NCBI GenBank assembly: GCA_016110215.1
Contig: JADWQD010000002.1
Coordinates: 1,612,001 to 1,676,000 of the forward strand
Length of the DNA stretch: 64,000 nucleotides
Reading direction: 5' to 3'
Origin: Capronia americana
Taxonomy: Eukaryota > Ascomycota > Eurotiomycetes > Chaetothyriales > Herpotrichiellaceae
The notes under the pieces were generated by a model, which saw only the letters and a list, made by a program, of their open reading frames with translations, did no database searches and was not told the DNA's origin. Both the position numbers and the translations under genes were made by a program. Of the stretch, positions 33,589 through 44,649 are shown in pieces (positions within the stretch are counted from its first letter, which is position 1; the number at the start of each line of letters is the position of its first letter).

Positions 33589-34953
33589 ATGTCTTCCTCT
33601 CGTTCCACTTCCATCCCGCATCGCTCCTCGATATCTTCGAACACGTCTTCACAGCACTCGCAGACACAGCCGCAGCCGCAGCCGCAACCCCAGTCCCAGT
33701 CCCAGTCCCAGTCGCAGTCACAGTCGCAGTCGCAGTCTCAGCCGGGAAGCCGTCAACAGCCCCAAAGACTCACAGCACAGCAACTCGCCGACCGGGTGAT
33801 TTCGCCAGCCTCGGTGCTGTTTCAAGGCACCACTGCCCCGCCTCCTGCAAGAACAAACGTGCAAGAGCGCAGATCATATACAGACATGGATCGGAGGCAT
33901 CCCAGTTCGTTTCAGCAGTTGGAGAAGGTATGCTGCCTCAATCCGTGTACGCTCACATCGCCAGACTGACATGCAGCCCAGTTAGGTGAGGGAACGTACG
34001 CCACCGTCTACAAGGGCCGGAACCGACAGACCGGCGAGCTCGTTGCGCTCAAGGAAATCCATCTCGACTCGGAAGAGGGCACTCCTTCTACGGCCATCAG
34101 AGAAATCAGTTTGATGAAGGAGCTCAAGCATGAGAATATCGTCACGCTGCACGATGTCATCCACACGGAGAATAAGCTCATGCTCGTCTTTGAGTACATG
34201 GACAAGGACCTGAAAAAGTACATGGACGCACGAGGAGATAGAGGCCAACTCGACCATGTCACCATCAAGAGATTCATGCAAGATTTACTACGAGGCACTG
34301 CATTCTGCCACGAGAATCGCGTTCTCCACCGCGACCTCAAGCCTCAAAATCTGCTGATCAACACCAAGGGACAATTGAAGCTGGCAGATTTTGGCCTGGC
34401 AAGAGCATTCGGGATTCCCGTCAACACATTCTCGAACGAAGTGGTCACGCTGTGGTACCGAGCGCCGGACGTTCTGCTCGGATCGCGGACCTACAACACT
34501 AGTATTGACATCTGGTCCGCTGGCTGCATCATGGCGGAGATGTACACGGGCCGGCCGCTTTTCCCAGGCACGACGAATGAAGACCAACTCCAGAAGATTT
34601 TCAGACTGATGGGCACACCCTCGGAGAGGACGTGGCCGGGCATTTCTCAGCTGCCCGAGTACAAGAGCAACTTCCCGTCATACGCCACTCAGTCGTTAGC
34701 CATTCTTCTGCCGCAAATCGACCAACTGGGGCTTGATCTTTTGGGGAAACTGTTGCAGCTCAGGCCGGAGAATAGAATCAGCGCGCAAGATGCTCTGCGC
34801 CACCCGTGGTTTTCGGATCTGCCCAACTACGCTGGACACGGTAGATCTCATGTCAGTTCAACTCTACAGCAACCCGCACAATTAGGACACCAGGGCGGAG
34901 TTGCCGGAGGTTACGGGGCCCAACCAGGGCTGGTAGGACCGGGGGGCTACTAA
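33589..34953 (+). CDS. pho85: Pho85-type cyclin-dependent kinase with N-terminal extension
   Basis: Two exons (33589-33927, 33982-34953) give 436 residues; the intron is 54 bp. The kinase shows LGEGTYATVYKG, the cyclin-binding helix PSTAIREISLMKEL, HRDLKPQNLLI, DFGLARAFGIPVNTF and TLWYRAPDVLLG, all of Pho85/PhoA type. Pho85 works with Pcl cyclins and the Pho80 type in phosphate sensing, glycogen control, polarity and cell cycle. The usual protein begins at MDRRHPSSFQQLEK, which is the ATG at 33886. The frame continues upstream for 99 residues to an ATG at 33589, rich in Ser and with a Gln-Pro/Gln-Ser repeat. Initiation at 33886 would give the canonical 337-residue kinase. Both starts are possible. 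Confidence 0.94.
33661..33741 (+). repeat. CAGCCG/CAGTCC hexanucleotide microsatellite in pho85 5' coding region
   Basis: Imperfect tandem hexamers CAGCCG then CAGTCN, always in frame, encode Gln-Pro followed by (Gln-Ser) repeats. The tract would tend to vary in length by two residues per unit. Confidence 0.85.
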
Positions 34954-35390
34954 GGTCCTGTTGGACGGAAGGAGCGGAGACGGTGAAACAGCCATCAAGG
35001 CTGTAGTTGTGATACCTTCGTCGATTGTGAGGACACGGCGAGCATCCACGGCGTTGGTGGGCCATGGGGGAAATTTGCATGAATGAAGGGACATCACCAA
35101 GCAGAGCGAATGATAACATGAGCGCATGACCGTGTCGGGCGTGTTGTATTGTTGCGTACCGAGTACTCGTAAGACAGAGTTCGCTGTTAGTAGTTTTGCT
35201 GAGCATCGAGTGCTGAAAAGCGGCGCCAGACGGGATCCGACCCATTGAGCTCCGCTTCTTTTTTCGGCGTCCCAACACGATCCAGCTAAGAAACACGTAA
35301 CAATCCCCGTTTCCTCCCCATCCCCATCGCCGTCTCGATTGCACCCTTTGCATCGCTCCTCTTTCCTTTCGTTCACTCCTTTGGCCAGCC
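34954..35390. other. intergenic, promoter of pdhA
   Basis: Between the Pho85 stop and the PDH E1 alpha start. No coding signal on either strand that I trust. Confidence 0.5.
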
Positions 35391-36731
35391 ATGTTGTCGC
35401 GAGCTTGTCTAAGAGGCTTCGGCCTGCAGTCGGTACCCAAGAGACAAGCATACCAGCTCGCCCGGAGGACTGTCACAACGGACGCCGCAAGCTCGCATGC
35501 TGAGAAAGACGACGTCCCCGACGTAAGATCCTTGGACAGATCCAATTCAAAACCGGGATAGAAACTCACCGGTGGTGTGCAGGAAGATGACAAGCCTTTC
35601 CCCGTGAAGCTCTCCGATGAGAGTTTCGAAACCTACAACCTCGACCCGCCCCCGTATACCCTCGACACAACCAAGAAGGAATTGAAAAAGATGTACTACG
35701 ATATGGTGGCAGTCCGGTGAGTGAAGACAGGCGAATAAGCGCTGGAGCCGCTTTGCTGATCAGGGTTCAGTCGTATGGAAATGGCGGCCGACAGGCTGTA
35801 CAAGGAGAAGAAGATCCGAGGGTTCTGCCACTTATCGACGGGGCAAGAAGCCGTTGCGGTCGGCATTGAACACGCCATTACCAGAGATGATGCTATAATT
35901 ACCGCTTACCGATGCCACGGTTTTGCCCTCATGCGCGGCGGCAGTGTCAAATCCATTATCGGCGAGCTCCTTGGTCGACGAGAAGGCATTGCCTACGGAA
36001 AGGGAGGCTCTATGCACATGTTCGCTCCCAACTTCTATGGCGGCAACGGTATCGTCGGAGCGCAGGTACCGGTCGGCGCTGGTATCGCCTTTGCGCATCA
36101 ATACACCGGCAGCAAGACCGCGACATTGGCGCTGTACGGCGACGGCGCTTCCAACCAAGGCCAGGTCTTCGAAGCATTCAACATGGCCAAGCTGTGGAAC
36201 CTGCCCATCATGTTTGGTTGTGAGAACAACAAGTACGGCATGGGCACTTCTGCTGCTCGATCATCCGCCTTGACTGAGTACTACAAGCGAGGTCAATACA
36301 TCCCCGGCTTGAAGATCAACGCCATGGACGTGCTTGCCGTTAAGGCTGCAGTGCAATACGGCAGAGAATACACCACCAGCGAGAAGGGACCTCTCGTGTA
36401 CGAGTACGTCACCTACAGATACGGTGGTCACTCCATGTCCGACCCTGGCACGACGTACCGAACCCGAGAAGAGATCCAGCGGATGCGATCGACCAACGAC
36501 CCTATTGCCGGCCTCAAGCAGAAGATCCTCGACTGGGGTGTCTGCACCGAGGACGAGCTCAAGCAGATTGACAAGAAGGCGAGAGAGGATGTCGATGTGG
36601 AGGTTGCTGAGGCGGAGAAGATGCCCGCGCCAGAGCCGACGCCCAAGATCCTCTTCGAGGATATCTATGTACGTGGCAGCGAGCCCGCGTACATGCGCGG
36701 ACGCACCCCCGAGGAGACCTACTACTACTGA
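35391..36731 (+). CDS. pda1: Pyruvate dehydrogenase E1 component alpha subunit, mitochondrial
   Basis: Three exons (35391-35522, 35583-35716, 35771-36731) make 408 residues. The first about 35 residues (MLSRACLRGFGLQSVPKRQA and following) are Arg-rich and amphipathic, a mitochondrial presequence. The thiamine diphosphate site is seen as GDGASNQGQVFEAFNMAKLW then CENNKYGMGT. The phosphorylation loop is YRYGGHSMSDPGTTYRTREE, where the SMSDPG serine is the regulatory site of PDH kinase in this family. With the E1 beta subunit it decarboxylates pyruvate and feeds E2 lipoyl groups in the matrix. The end, GRTPEETYYY, is typical. All splice phases close properly. Confidence 0.96.
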
Positions 36732-37186
36732 GTGCTCCTTTCGACTTGGTTTTGTGGTACTTGCAGCGGTGACGGGGGCGGGGGGGTAAAAGCGGCCTTC
36801 TAGGAAGTTGTACATTTAGCAGGTCCCAGTAGTTTATTCTTGCGGCTAGCATAGGGATGGGAATGAATTGCTTGATGGCTCAAGTTCTTGGAGGTGCTTG
36901 AGCTGTACAGTGTAGCTCCTGTTTAACGGTGCATTTGCACGTGGCAGCTGCATCTCTTAATAAGCAGGTGCGGAGTGCAATTCAGGTTGAGCTCGGAGAT
37001 GGAAAGATAGAGGGAGAGACGATGATGCCATGGCGTGGCCCAAATCTTGTACCTGGACACACCACCGCAAAACAGCATCCTCCAACTCCGCACTTGCTAG
37101 CAACGAAGTAGGACGTCGAGCTTTTCACATTAGCCTTTCGATCCTCGTACCTGTGCATCTGACTTGGTCCTGAACAGACCGAGACC
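36732..37186. other. intergenic, promoter of rmd1-like gene
   Basis: No gene seen. A G-rich run of about 12 bases occurs near 36775-36787 just after the PDH stop. Confidence 0.5.
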
Positions 37187-39018
37187 ATGGCCACCACGGT
37201 CAGCGAGTCGTCGCCGTTGCTTCCGCAGCATAACTCGCCCAGCGGTTCACCCTCGCGTCCTGGTCTACGCAATTCGCGGACGGTTACATTTAACCCGTTG
37301 GCGTCCGTCAGTACTCAGTCCGGAGCTACGTCGTCGGCAGCTCTCCGACCCTCGCAAAGTCCTTCCGCTGCATTGACGGGTTCAAGTCAACCGGTTCGGG
37401 AACAACAGCCGATGCTGAGTGCTTTCAACTCGAAACTTCGACGAAGAAATAGCCATGGAGCTCCTTTGCCTACCACCCAGCCGTTCACGGCTGCCCCGAG
37501 AACCGGCGCACAGAGAACGACGAAGACGACGGAAAAGTTGAAGATATTACCGAATCCCGACATTGGCGAGGAGGAGGCCGATGAAGAAAGTGGCAGAGAT
37601 GTGTACGCACAGTTTACCCGGATAAAAGACCCCACCGCTAGGAGAGACGCTGCGAGACTGGGCAAGGCAGACAGAGACAGGCTGCCTCGAGTGACTGCGT
37701 ACTGCATGGCCCAAGGTTACCGCCTGGAAGGCATCATGAAGTTCATGAAGTCAAGAGCAAGAACCCGCGGTGCAAACCCCAAACTGTTCGACGAGTGTTT
37801 GTACAGCCCCTACGACTACGAGTACCTCAAGAAGAACAAAGGAAGTGAGAGGGGTTCAAGTCCAGTTCAAGAGAGACTGGCGCGAGTAATGGCATCTCCC
37901 AGGATGGGTGCCGGAGAACGAAGGTTCTCAGACAGTGCCGTCGAGGTCGAAGACAACAACAAACACCGAAGGGAAAATTTGATCGACCTGCAAGATGAGC
38001 TGGGTCCACCTGCAGGAACGGCCCCGACAGAACCCGGTACACTAGAAGACCTGGCCATTGTCGCCAGCCGTTCCTCCGTCGACCTTCGCCATCCCGAGGG
38101 CGACGATATGCATGACCGATCGAATTCCGAACTTTCCACCACGGTCCACACACCGGAAATCTTCATCTTTGACTACGGGACTGTTGTCATCTGGGGCATG
38201 ACCGTCCAACAAGAACAGAGGTTTCTGAATGACATGTCGAAGTTCAGCGACGCTCCCCTGCCCACCGAATCGGTCCAGACCGAGAACTTCAACTTTTATT
38301 ACACGAAAGAATACCAAGCACGGATCTACAACGACTTTATCTCGCTGAGAGACCCGCGGAATCATATGACCAAGCTGGCCATCTCCCATGCCCTGTCACA
38401 ATCCGTCAAGACGAGCTTGTTTGAAGATCTCGTCAGTGAAACGATCGAGACAACGAGTCCTCTACCGGCGCTGATCGCACAGACCGGCAGTGTCAACTTG
38501 ACGAGGAGACAGCTGAATATGCAGATTGGAGAGCTGTTCATCTTGAGGATTAACATTCACCTGCAAGGATCTGTCCTGGATAGTCCGGAGCTGATGTGGG
38601 CGGAACCGCATCTTGAGCCGGTTTACGCTGCTGTCAGGAGTTACTTGGAGATTGAGCAGCGTGTAGGGTTGTTGACTGAGAGGTTGGATGTGATTGCTGG
38701 TGAGTTCAATCTACTCCTCGCTGGCCCCCATTGGGGTGGAAGTGACGTCCCGGAAACTGACTGACTTGAGGCAGACTTGCTCGCCGTCCTCAGAGAGCAA
38801 GGTAGTAGACGACACGGCGAGGTTCTAGAGTGGATCGGTAAGCTTTTTGGAACCTGCTGTAGGCTGCGCCGCTGACAGCCAACAGTCATCATTCTCATCG
38901 CGGCGGAAATTCTTGTTGCGTAAGTTTGTCTCGTTGTTAACAAGAATAACATCAGTGCTTACGGTCGTCTTACAGTGCCATCAACATCGTTGTCGACCTC
39001 TACGCTGGCGTCGATTAA
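37187..39018 (+). CDS. Rmd1/Rmd8-family (DUF155) membrane protein
   Basis: Four exons (37187-38699, 38775-38837, 38886-38919, 38976-39018) encode about 550 residues. After a Ser/Pro-rich N-terminus and RVTAYCMAQGYRLEGIMKFM, the DUF155 core contains EIFIFDYGTVVIWGMTVQQE, DFISLRDPRNHMTKLAISHA, LSQSVKTSLFEDLVSETIE and QIGELFILRINIHLQGSVLD. The last three small exons supply the C-terminal transmembrane helix (WIVIILIAAEILVAAINIVV). Yeast Rmd1 and Rmd8 were named from meiotic-division phenotypes; the mitochondrial relative RMND1 is needed for organellar translation. This protein lacks a presequence, so it is closer to the cytosol-facing Rmd1/Rmd8 forms. Molecular activity is unknown. Confidence 0.92.
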
Positions 39019-39845
39019 GTCCAGAATTGGTACGACGCGAAACATTCACGAACCCGATACCTAACATAATACCTCCACGAAATCAATGTTCTTCAAGGTC
39101 CAGTCACCAGGTGTCGGATGCAGACAATCCACGTTGCCCCCCACCGAATGGAAAGCAACCTGCGAACCATCAGTCGACCCAGTGACAACCATCTTCACAC
39201 GCGTGACTGGTGTGTCTTGTCGACCATCGAACATGCAGCAGTGAGAGGAGTTTAATCTCAGCTAGCGAAGGCGTTGGAGGAGTGCGGTCCATACACATCC
39301 AGTCGGGGGAGCAGCTTCAGATCCTTATCGGCCATCTAATGTCGAGGTTTCTCAGAGCCTCCCTTTTCCCTTGCTATTCTCTATGTACATTTTCCGACAT
39401 GTTGGTCCTTTGTGCCTCCTTGGCTGTCAGAATGGCAAAGGGCAGAGTCTGGGCTATGGCCTCGATGAGGTATAGCTGCGAAGTAGAAGAAAGCGTTGCA
39501 GAGAAGTTAGCGGCGTAAACCCTCGCTCCCAGAGTAATGTACAGACAATATGAACGGAATACTATACCGGTATCATGCCCTGTCCCCGAATGGTCCTCGC
39601 AGTAATTGTCTTGGTGAGACACGGTCGTCGTGCATCAAGCGATGGAGACGGACATTTTCGAAAGATTGATTCGTTCATACATACCATACATTTCTATGCT
39701 CACTGGTTCGCTGGTGTTCAGCTTCGAGCTCTGAGGGTACTCTCTACAGTAATTGCCACGGCATGCCCTGAGTGACCGAGTCCCTCCCTGCCTTTCCGAA
39801 ATGAATGCCATGTCTGATATTCCCTTACATTACTGTGATTGTGCA

Positions 39846-39872
39846 TGTATGTATGTATGCATGCATGTGTGG
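39846..39872. repeat. GTAT/GCAT microsatellite
   Basis: Imperfect tandem tetranucleotides GTAT then GCAT in the flank of the DUF155 gene. Confidence 0.7.
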
Positions 39873-39992
39873 GTGATTGAGACTCTTGCTTATGTTCGTG
39901 TCTAAGTATGTCTATCTACTCTCGTTTCCATGTCCCGTGAGTGAGCGAGTGAGTACATAAGGTACTTATTGACTAGTCTTCTCTGCTGCCTT

Positions 39993-40029
39993 CCACCACC
40001 ACCGCCGCCGCTGCCGCCGCCGCCTCCGT
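39993..40029. repeat. CCACCACCGCCGCC trinucleotide run
   Basis: A run of about twelve CCN triplets, (CCA)n then (CCG)n with a single CTG interruption. It is not in any frame that I would call coding. Confidence 0.7.
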
Positions 40030-40567
40030 AACTATGTAAAGATCCCGCCGTGGAATCTCATAATCCTGGAACTTTGAAGTTCTGATATGCCTTTGCCCAT
40101 CCCTATGTCCTTGCCTTTGCTCATGTCCTTGCCTTGCTCTCATCAATCCAATCCATCAGTCCATCCACCATCTAGGACATACCCATCACACCTTCGATCA
40201 TTCCTGATCACCGGTTCTGATCCCTGGGACTGAAACCTGCCGAGTTCTCCCCCTTCCTTCCTTCCTTCCCTCCGCTCCATCCACTCCATCGCTACCTCCT
40301 CCGCTCCATCGCTACCTCCACACTTCCTTCCCACTTCATCAGGGTGCTTGTCCTCGTGGCCATGCTACCTACTTCCTCCAGGCAAAGAGCTTTCCCATTC
40401 CATGTCTCCGCCCGCTCAATGCTCATTCTATGCTAACAGACCGGATCCCTTCCCCTTGATTGACGCTCCAGGGAGGGCCTTGTGATTTTTTCCCGGTCTG
40501 AACTATGAATCCTCCGGCAATAGAGCTTTCCCATATCTGACATGCCCGCTCTTTGCTCGTTTTCCTT

Positions 40568-40834
40568 TGTTTTTCATTTCTCTTTTTTTGAGAATTGCCT
40601 TTGATGCTCTCGCTCTCGACATGTAGATTGATGTCGGAGGTTCTTGTGTTTGAGAGATCTGATCATTTGACATTGATCCTGTTGATTCTTATCTTTTCTT
40701 CTTTGTTTTTCTTGCTTCTTTTTTTGTTTTTCATTCTCTATTTTTGAGAATTGCCTTTGATGCTCTCGCTCTCGACATCTAATTGATGTCGGAGGTTCTT
40801 GTGGATGAGAGATCTGATCATTTTGACTTTGATC
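40568..40834. repeat. pair of about 110-bp direct repeats, 156 bp apart
   Basis: The segment starting near 40568 (with AGAATTGCCTTTGATGCTCT at 40591) is repeated from about 40723 (same string at 40747). The copies are about 90 percent alike by eye and differ by substitutions and single-base indels, so they do not keep one reading frame. The spacer is T-rich. Confidence 0.85.
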
Positions 40835-40959
40835 TTCTTGTTGATCTTCTTGTTGACTTTGTGTTTTTTTGTCTTGTTCTTCTCCTGCCTTTTTTTGTTG
40901 GCGTTTTCTCTCTTCTTCCTTTCGTTCTTCTGTGGCATCACTCGGACAAGCACCCTTCC

Positions 40960-41032
40960 CTTCCCTCACTGCCCTCCCTCCCTGCCCTCCCTGCCCTCCC
41001 TTCCCTCCCTTCCCTCCCTTCCCTTGCCTTCG
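40960..41032. repeat. CCCTCCCTG / CCCTTCCCT pyrimidine tract
   Basis: About 70 bases of nearly pure C/T on the + strand made of CCCTCCCTGC and CCCTTCCCTC units, capable of forming triplex or similar structures in principle. Confidence 0.75.
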
Positions 41033-41377
41033 TTGCTGCCACCACTGCCACCACACTTTCCTTCTATAGAGAACCATATCACATCGAGGATATCCTTCCA
41101 CCACCAACTGACCTTGTCTCCACCCAACCGATAATCCCACCTTTCGACGCCGTTGCCACCAGTTCCATCGCGTCGCCTTTCCTTCATCCACCATGCTGAA
41201 GTTCCTCTCCACCACCAATAACAAGAGTCATAAACAGTGACACCTTTTCCCTGACACCTTGATGAAACCCTGACGCAGTTTTACCTGAATTGAATGCCAA
41301 ATCCCTGCGGTGCTATCTTCGTGCTTGTTGATGATACACTTGGCCTTTTTGATAGCGTGGCCTTGATTCTTGATGTC

Positions 41378-41731
41378 ATGGCCTTCTTTTTTGGGCATCT
41401 TCTTTTTGCTTTTTGCTTTTTGCTTTTTGTTTGGACTTGTACTATCTGAATCTCGGCTGCAGGTTCTTGGGTGTACTGACTGGCCTCTGGTTGAAACCTT
41501 GAGCTATCTATCGTGGCCTTCCTTTTTGGGCATCTTCATTGTTCGTCTTTTTTTTGGACTTGATGTGAATTCCAGCTGCAGGTTCTTGTGTGTACTGACT
41601 GGCCTTTGGTTGATAACTTGATTCGTGGCCTTCCTTTCTGGGCATCTTTTCTTTTTTTTTTGACTTGAATGTGAATTTCGGCTGCAGGTTCTTGTGAGGA
41701 CTGACTGGCCTTTGGTCGAAACCTTGAGATG
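41378..41731. repeat. three imperfect tandem units of about 107-135 bp
   Basis: Units begin near 41378, 41513 and 41625. Each contains TGGCCTTCNTTT then GGGCATCTT, a T-rich run, GGACTTG or GACTTG, GGCTGCAGGTTCTTG (one copy AGCTGCAG) and ACTGACTGGCCTNTGGTTGA. The T-run length varies most. Unit lengths differ by amounts that are not multiples of three. Confidence 0.85.
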
Positions 41732-42011
41732 TTGTACCCGTAGTTGCTTTCCGTTGATGTTCCCCTGGGACCGAAGTCCATGTGCTCGTCTGTTGAAAAT
41801 TGTTTGACTTTGCACCGATTGCTGATCCACCAGTGATGACTTTGACTTTTCCATTGACTTCTCCATTGACTTTTCCTCGACCTTCAATTGACCATGCCGT
41901 TGGCCTTCTGTCGACTTCTGACTGCTGCTGACTTCTGACTTCTGTTGACTGCTGTTGACTCTTCCATCTTGAACTTCACATCACTCGACCTTCCCACGAC
42001 ACCAGTCTCAA

Positions 42012-42345
42012 CCTGAAAAAAAAAAAATCAAGGCCAGGTCAGTCTCGTCTCACTTATGGGAGCGAAAGCTTGAGGCTGATAACTTACCTGAACGTCATCT
42101 GTGAGACACCACCACAATGAAACAAACGCTGTGCAGACCATGTACCTTTCCTAAAACGTAGATGAGATGTCAGTAGTTGTGATCATAGACGTTGGGTAAC
42201 TTACGTCGCGTCTCGACTCGAAGTCTCGGCGTCATCGGCCGTTCGTCGTGATCAGACCTCGTAGCGGTCATTGTTGATCGTGCCTGTCAAGTTAGTGAGG
42301 CCTGGATCGAGTGTCTCAGAGGCTTACCGTCGGTTCGTCCCTAAA
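42012..42345 (-). ncRNA. candidate spliced non-coding transcript (exon-intron chain)
   Basis: On the - strand there are three clean intron-like segments in series: 42327-42284 (GTAAGC to ACAG), 42204-42151 (GTAAGT to TTAG) and 42087-42013 (GTAAGT to a poly-T CAG). They leave exons of 79 and 63 bases (42283-42205, 42150-42088). Sizes and signals match the window's genuine introns. The only ATG frame (from 42271) ends after about 40 codons, and the downstream repeats do not hold a frame. Hence a non-coding RNA, or a gene whose coding part I fail to see. No expression evidence is available. Confidence 0.4.
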
Positions 42346-44649
42346 TGGTTAAAAAAAAAAATCATCTGTCTCTGCTGTCATATCAGATAGAGGTCAGTTC
42401 AAAGTGGTAGGGGAAGGGGAGAGTGTTCCAAAAAATTGTGGCAAGAAGCCAGACAGAGTGCAAAGGACTCGTCTTCCCTTCCCATAAGTCGACGATGCAA
42501 GCATCGCCGCTTATGGAGAAGGTGATGGTATGAAGAAAAAAAAGAAGGATCAAGAGAAGAAGACAATTTCAGAACCGAAGTTGCAGTGAACAATGTGTAA
42601 GAATTCCTGTTGCCAAGACCAAAAGTGAAGTCGCGAGAGGACCAGCCTCGAGTTTCCCGTGGTGGTGCGGCAGAATGATGTCGTCGTCGAAGGTGGAGGA
42701 ATTACCCGGTGCGATGGCAGTGTCATCCTTCCTGCCGCCCAGATCATTCAAGTACAAGAGAACGCCTCCTCGCTGTGGCAGCTGCCGCTCCAACTCACAA
42801 CCCCTCCAGTTGGACGATCCGTCTCTATTTTGATCCTACAGCTTTGGAAGACTTCAGAAGGCGGGAGTGGTCAGTCCATTTCCACCGTTGGGGCGAGACT
42901 CAGACTCTCTTGAAACTGCAGGTGACTGGTTGTGACTTCCCTCCTTCCAGTGGTGAGTATACATAACTTGGTGTTGTGTGTCCGCATGCGGTACATTGCC
43001 AACAAGGGATAACCGCATGCTGGTAGTATCGAGGCGTCTTGAGACTCTGCCGTGGAGAGTCATCGTCGGAACACTGCAATGCTCCCTCATGATCAAAATG
43101 TCACTTTCAGTCCATCGCATGATTGGCCATGTTGATCAGCCAATACTTCGCTGTGTTTGATGTTGCTGTGATCCGATCAAACATGTGCGATATGCCTTTT
43201 CTGAATGTGCACCGTACCAAATCACGCAGTAAACGCCAGCCAATACCCATTTTGTGGCCCACCTTTGAATGTGATCTTACTCAAGCGTCGTCTGATCTTT
43301 GTAGAGATCACACAAGTCGTGAGTCCAATCAATATCGAACAGATCATGCCAGGGGTCCAGGGGTCCGCCCGTCCTCCGGCCTACAAATACCCTCCCCTCC
43401 CCCAACTTCTTCTGAAATTCTTCTCTTCTTTCATATCCTTGATCCCAGATCATGTCTGCTGTGCTCGCATCGCTGCGTCTGGCTCGCACTCGCTCCTGTG
43501 CAATTCAGGCCTTATCCTTCTGCCTGCGATTGTCCCAAGGTACCCATCTTGCCGCCAGCAGATGTTGACTCTGACTCAGGATAAATCATACGTCAACTCA
43601 TTGGGTCTGTCCCCGCCTTTGGGGGTCATGTTGACTAGGTCACGTTGCGGTTAAGTCACGCTGCCGTCCCCTTGCCTTTATACAGCTTGACTTGGGGCTC
43701 CGGTATTTACCTCGATAGTGCCCACAGGGACGGATCATCCGATCGGGGTCCCTGGCGTGGTCAGAGGAGATGTGGCCGAGGATGTCACTGGCTCGTGGGG
43801 ATGGGATGTAAAAGTCCTGCAGCCTTTTTTTCACGAAGCTGTTTTCTCGATGATGGCAGTCCAGGAATGTTCAACCAGGGCATATACCAAAGGTGGTCGA
43901 GGTATATGTCCTACTACTTTCGAGCAGTTCCGTGCCTAGAGGCATCTCCCACCGTAAGGCATACTTCGTTTGCGGAGTGGTACAACGACCCTTGATGACC
44001 ACCGTTGACAATGGTTTTTGGTCCTTCTCAGCTCCAGTCCTTCTGGACAGGAATGAGATTTTCACTTTTTCATCGTTCCACTTTGCCTTGTGCAGGGTAG
44101 CGGAGAAGAAGACTTGTAGTCTGGGCTGATCGAGGAGTTAGGCTGATGTGCGCTAACATCGCTAGCAATTCTGTATCTTCGGACCTTGGCGTTGCCGTTC
44201 ACATTGACGCGCGACGTCGCCATGGTCCGCGAGTCCATTGTTGCGTGCGGTCATGCCGAAATTGTGCAACTGGTGCCTACCGTAACGTATCGTCATTTGT
44301 CGAGAGTGTCAAATTCCAGCTTGTCGTCCTTTGAGCCTGGTGACAAAGCAGACAGAAGTGATCCTTGAGGGTTCAGCGTTTGAATTGTCCGAGGAGCTCT
44401 TGCATCAATGGTGTGTATCCACCAATTTCCCAGCGTCTTCTCAGAGCGTGGCAGCCGTAATCCACAAAACCATCTGGCGTGATGATTGATACCCGGACAA
44501 GCCCTATCGAAAACCATTCCCACTTCGCCAAATGCTTTTCTATAGCTTTAAGCGTGTTCTGATCTGCACCCCGCCTTAAGGAGGCGGTGAGTTAAGTAAG
44601 ATACCGTCGACTGTCATGGCAGGCAGACATTTTGTCTGTGCCTACTTGT

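Larger units (their letters stand above)
39019..44649. other. 5.6-kb gene-poor, repeat-rich, pyrimidine-biased block
   Basis: The + strand is strongly C/T-rich from 39.9 to 42.0 kb. It carries microsatellites, two direct-repeat sets and poly-pyrimidine tracts, and on the - strand a chain of splice-like signals. No conserved protein was recognised. From 42.4 to 44.6 kb composition returns to normal but I still see no gene. Longer open frames here follow composition rather than coding bias. Confidence 0.5.

Noticed and set aside
40574..41224. 216-codon Lys/Gln/Glu-rich open frame on the - strand
   Set aside because: Low-complexity reading of a pyrimidine tract. The direct repeats inside it differ by single-base indels so it has not been kept in frame.
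41504..41887. 127-codon basic open frame over the tandem units on the - strand
   Set aside because: Repeat copies appear in different frames within it; no domain; better explained as non-coding repeat.
43123..43995. several overlapping 70-150 codon frames
   Set aside because: They occupy all registers of the + strand with no hydrophobic pattern, no domain and no convincing splice sites.
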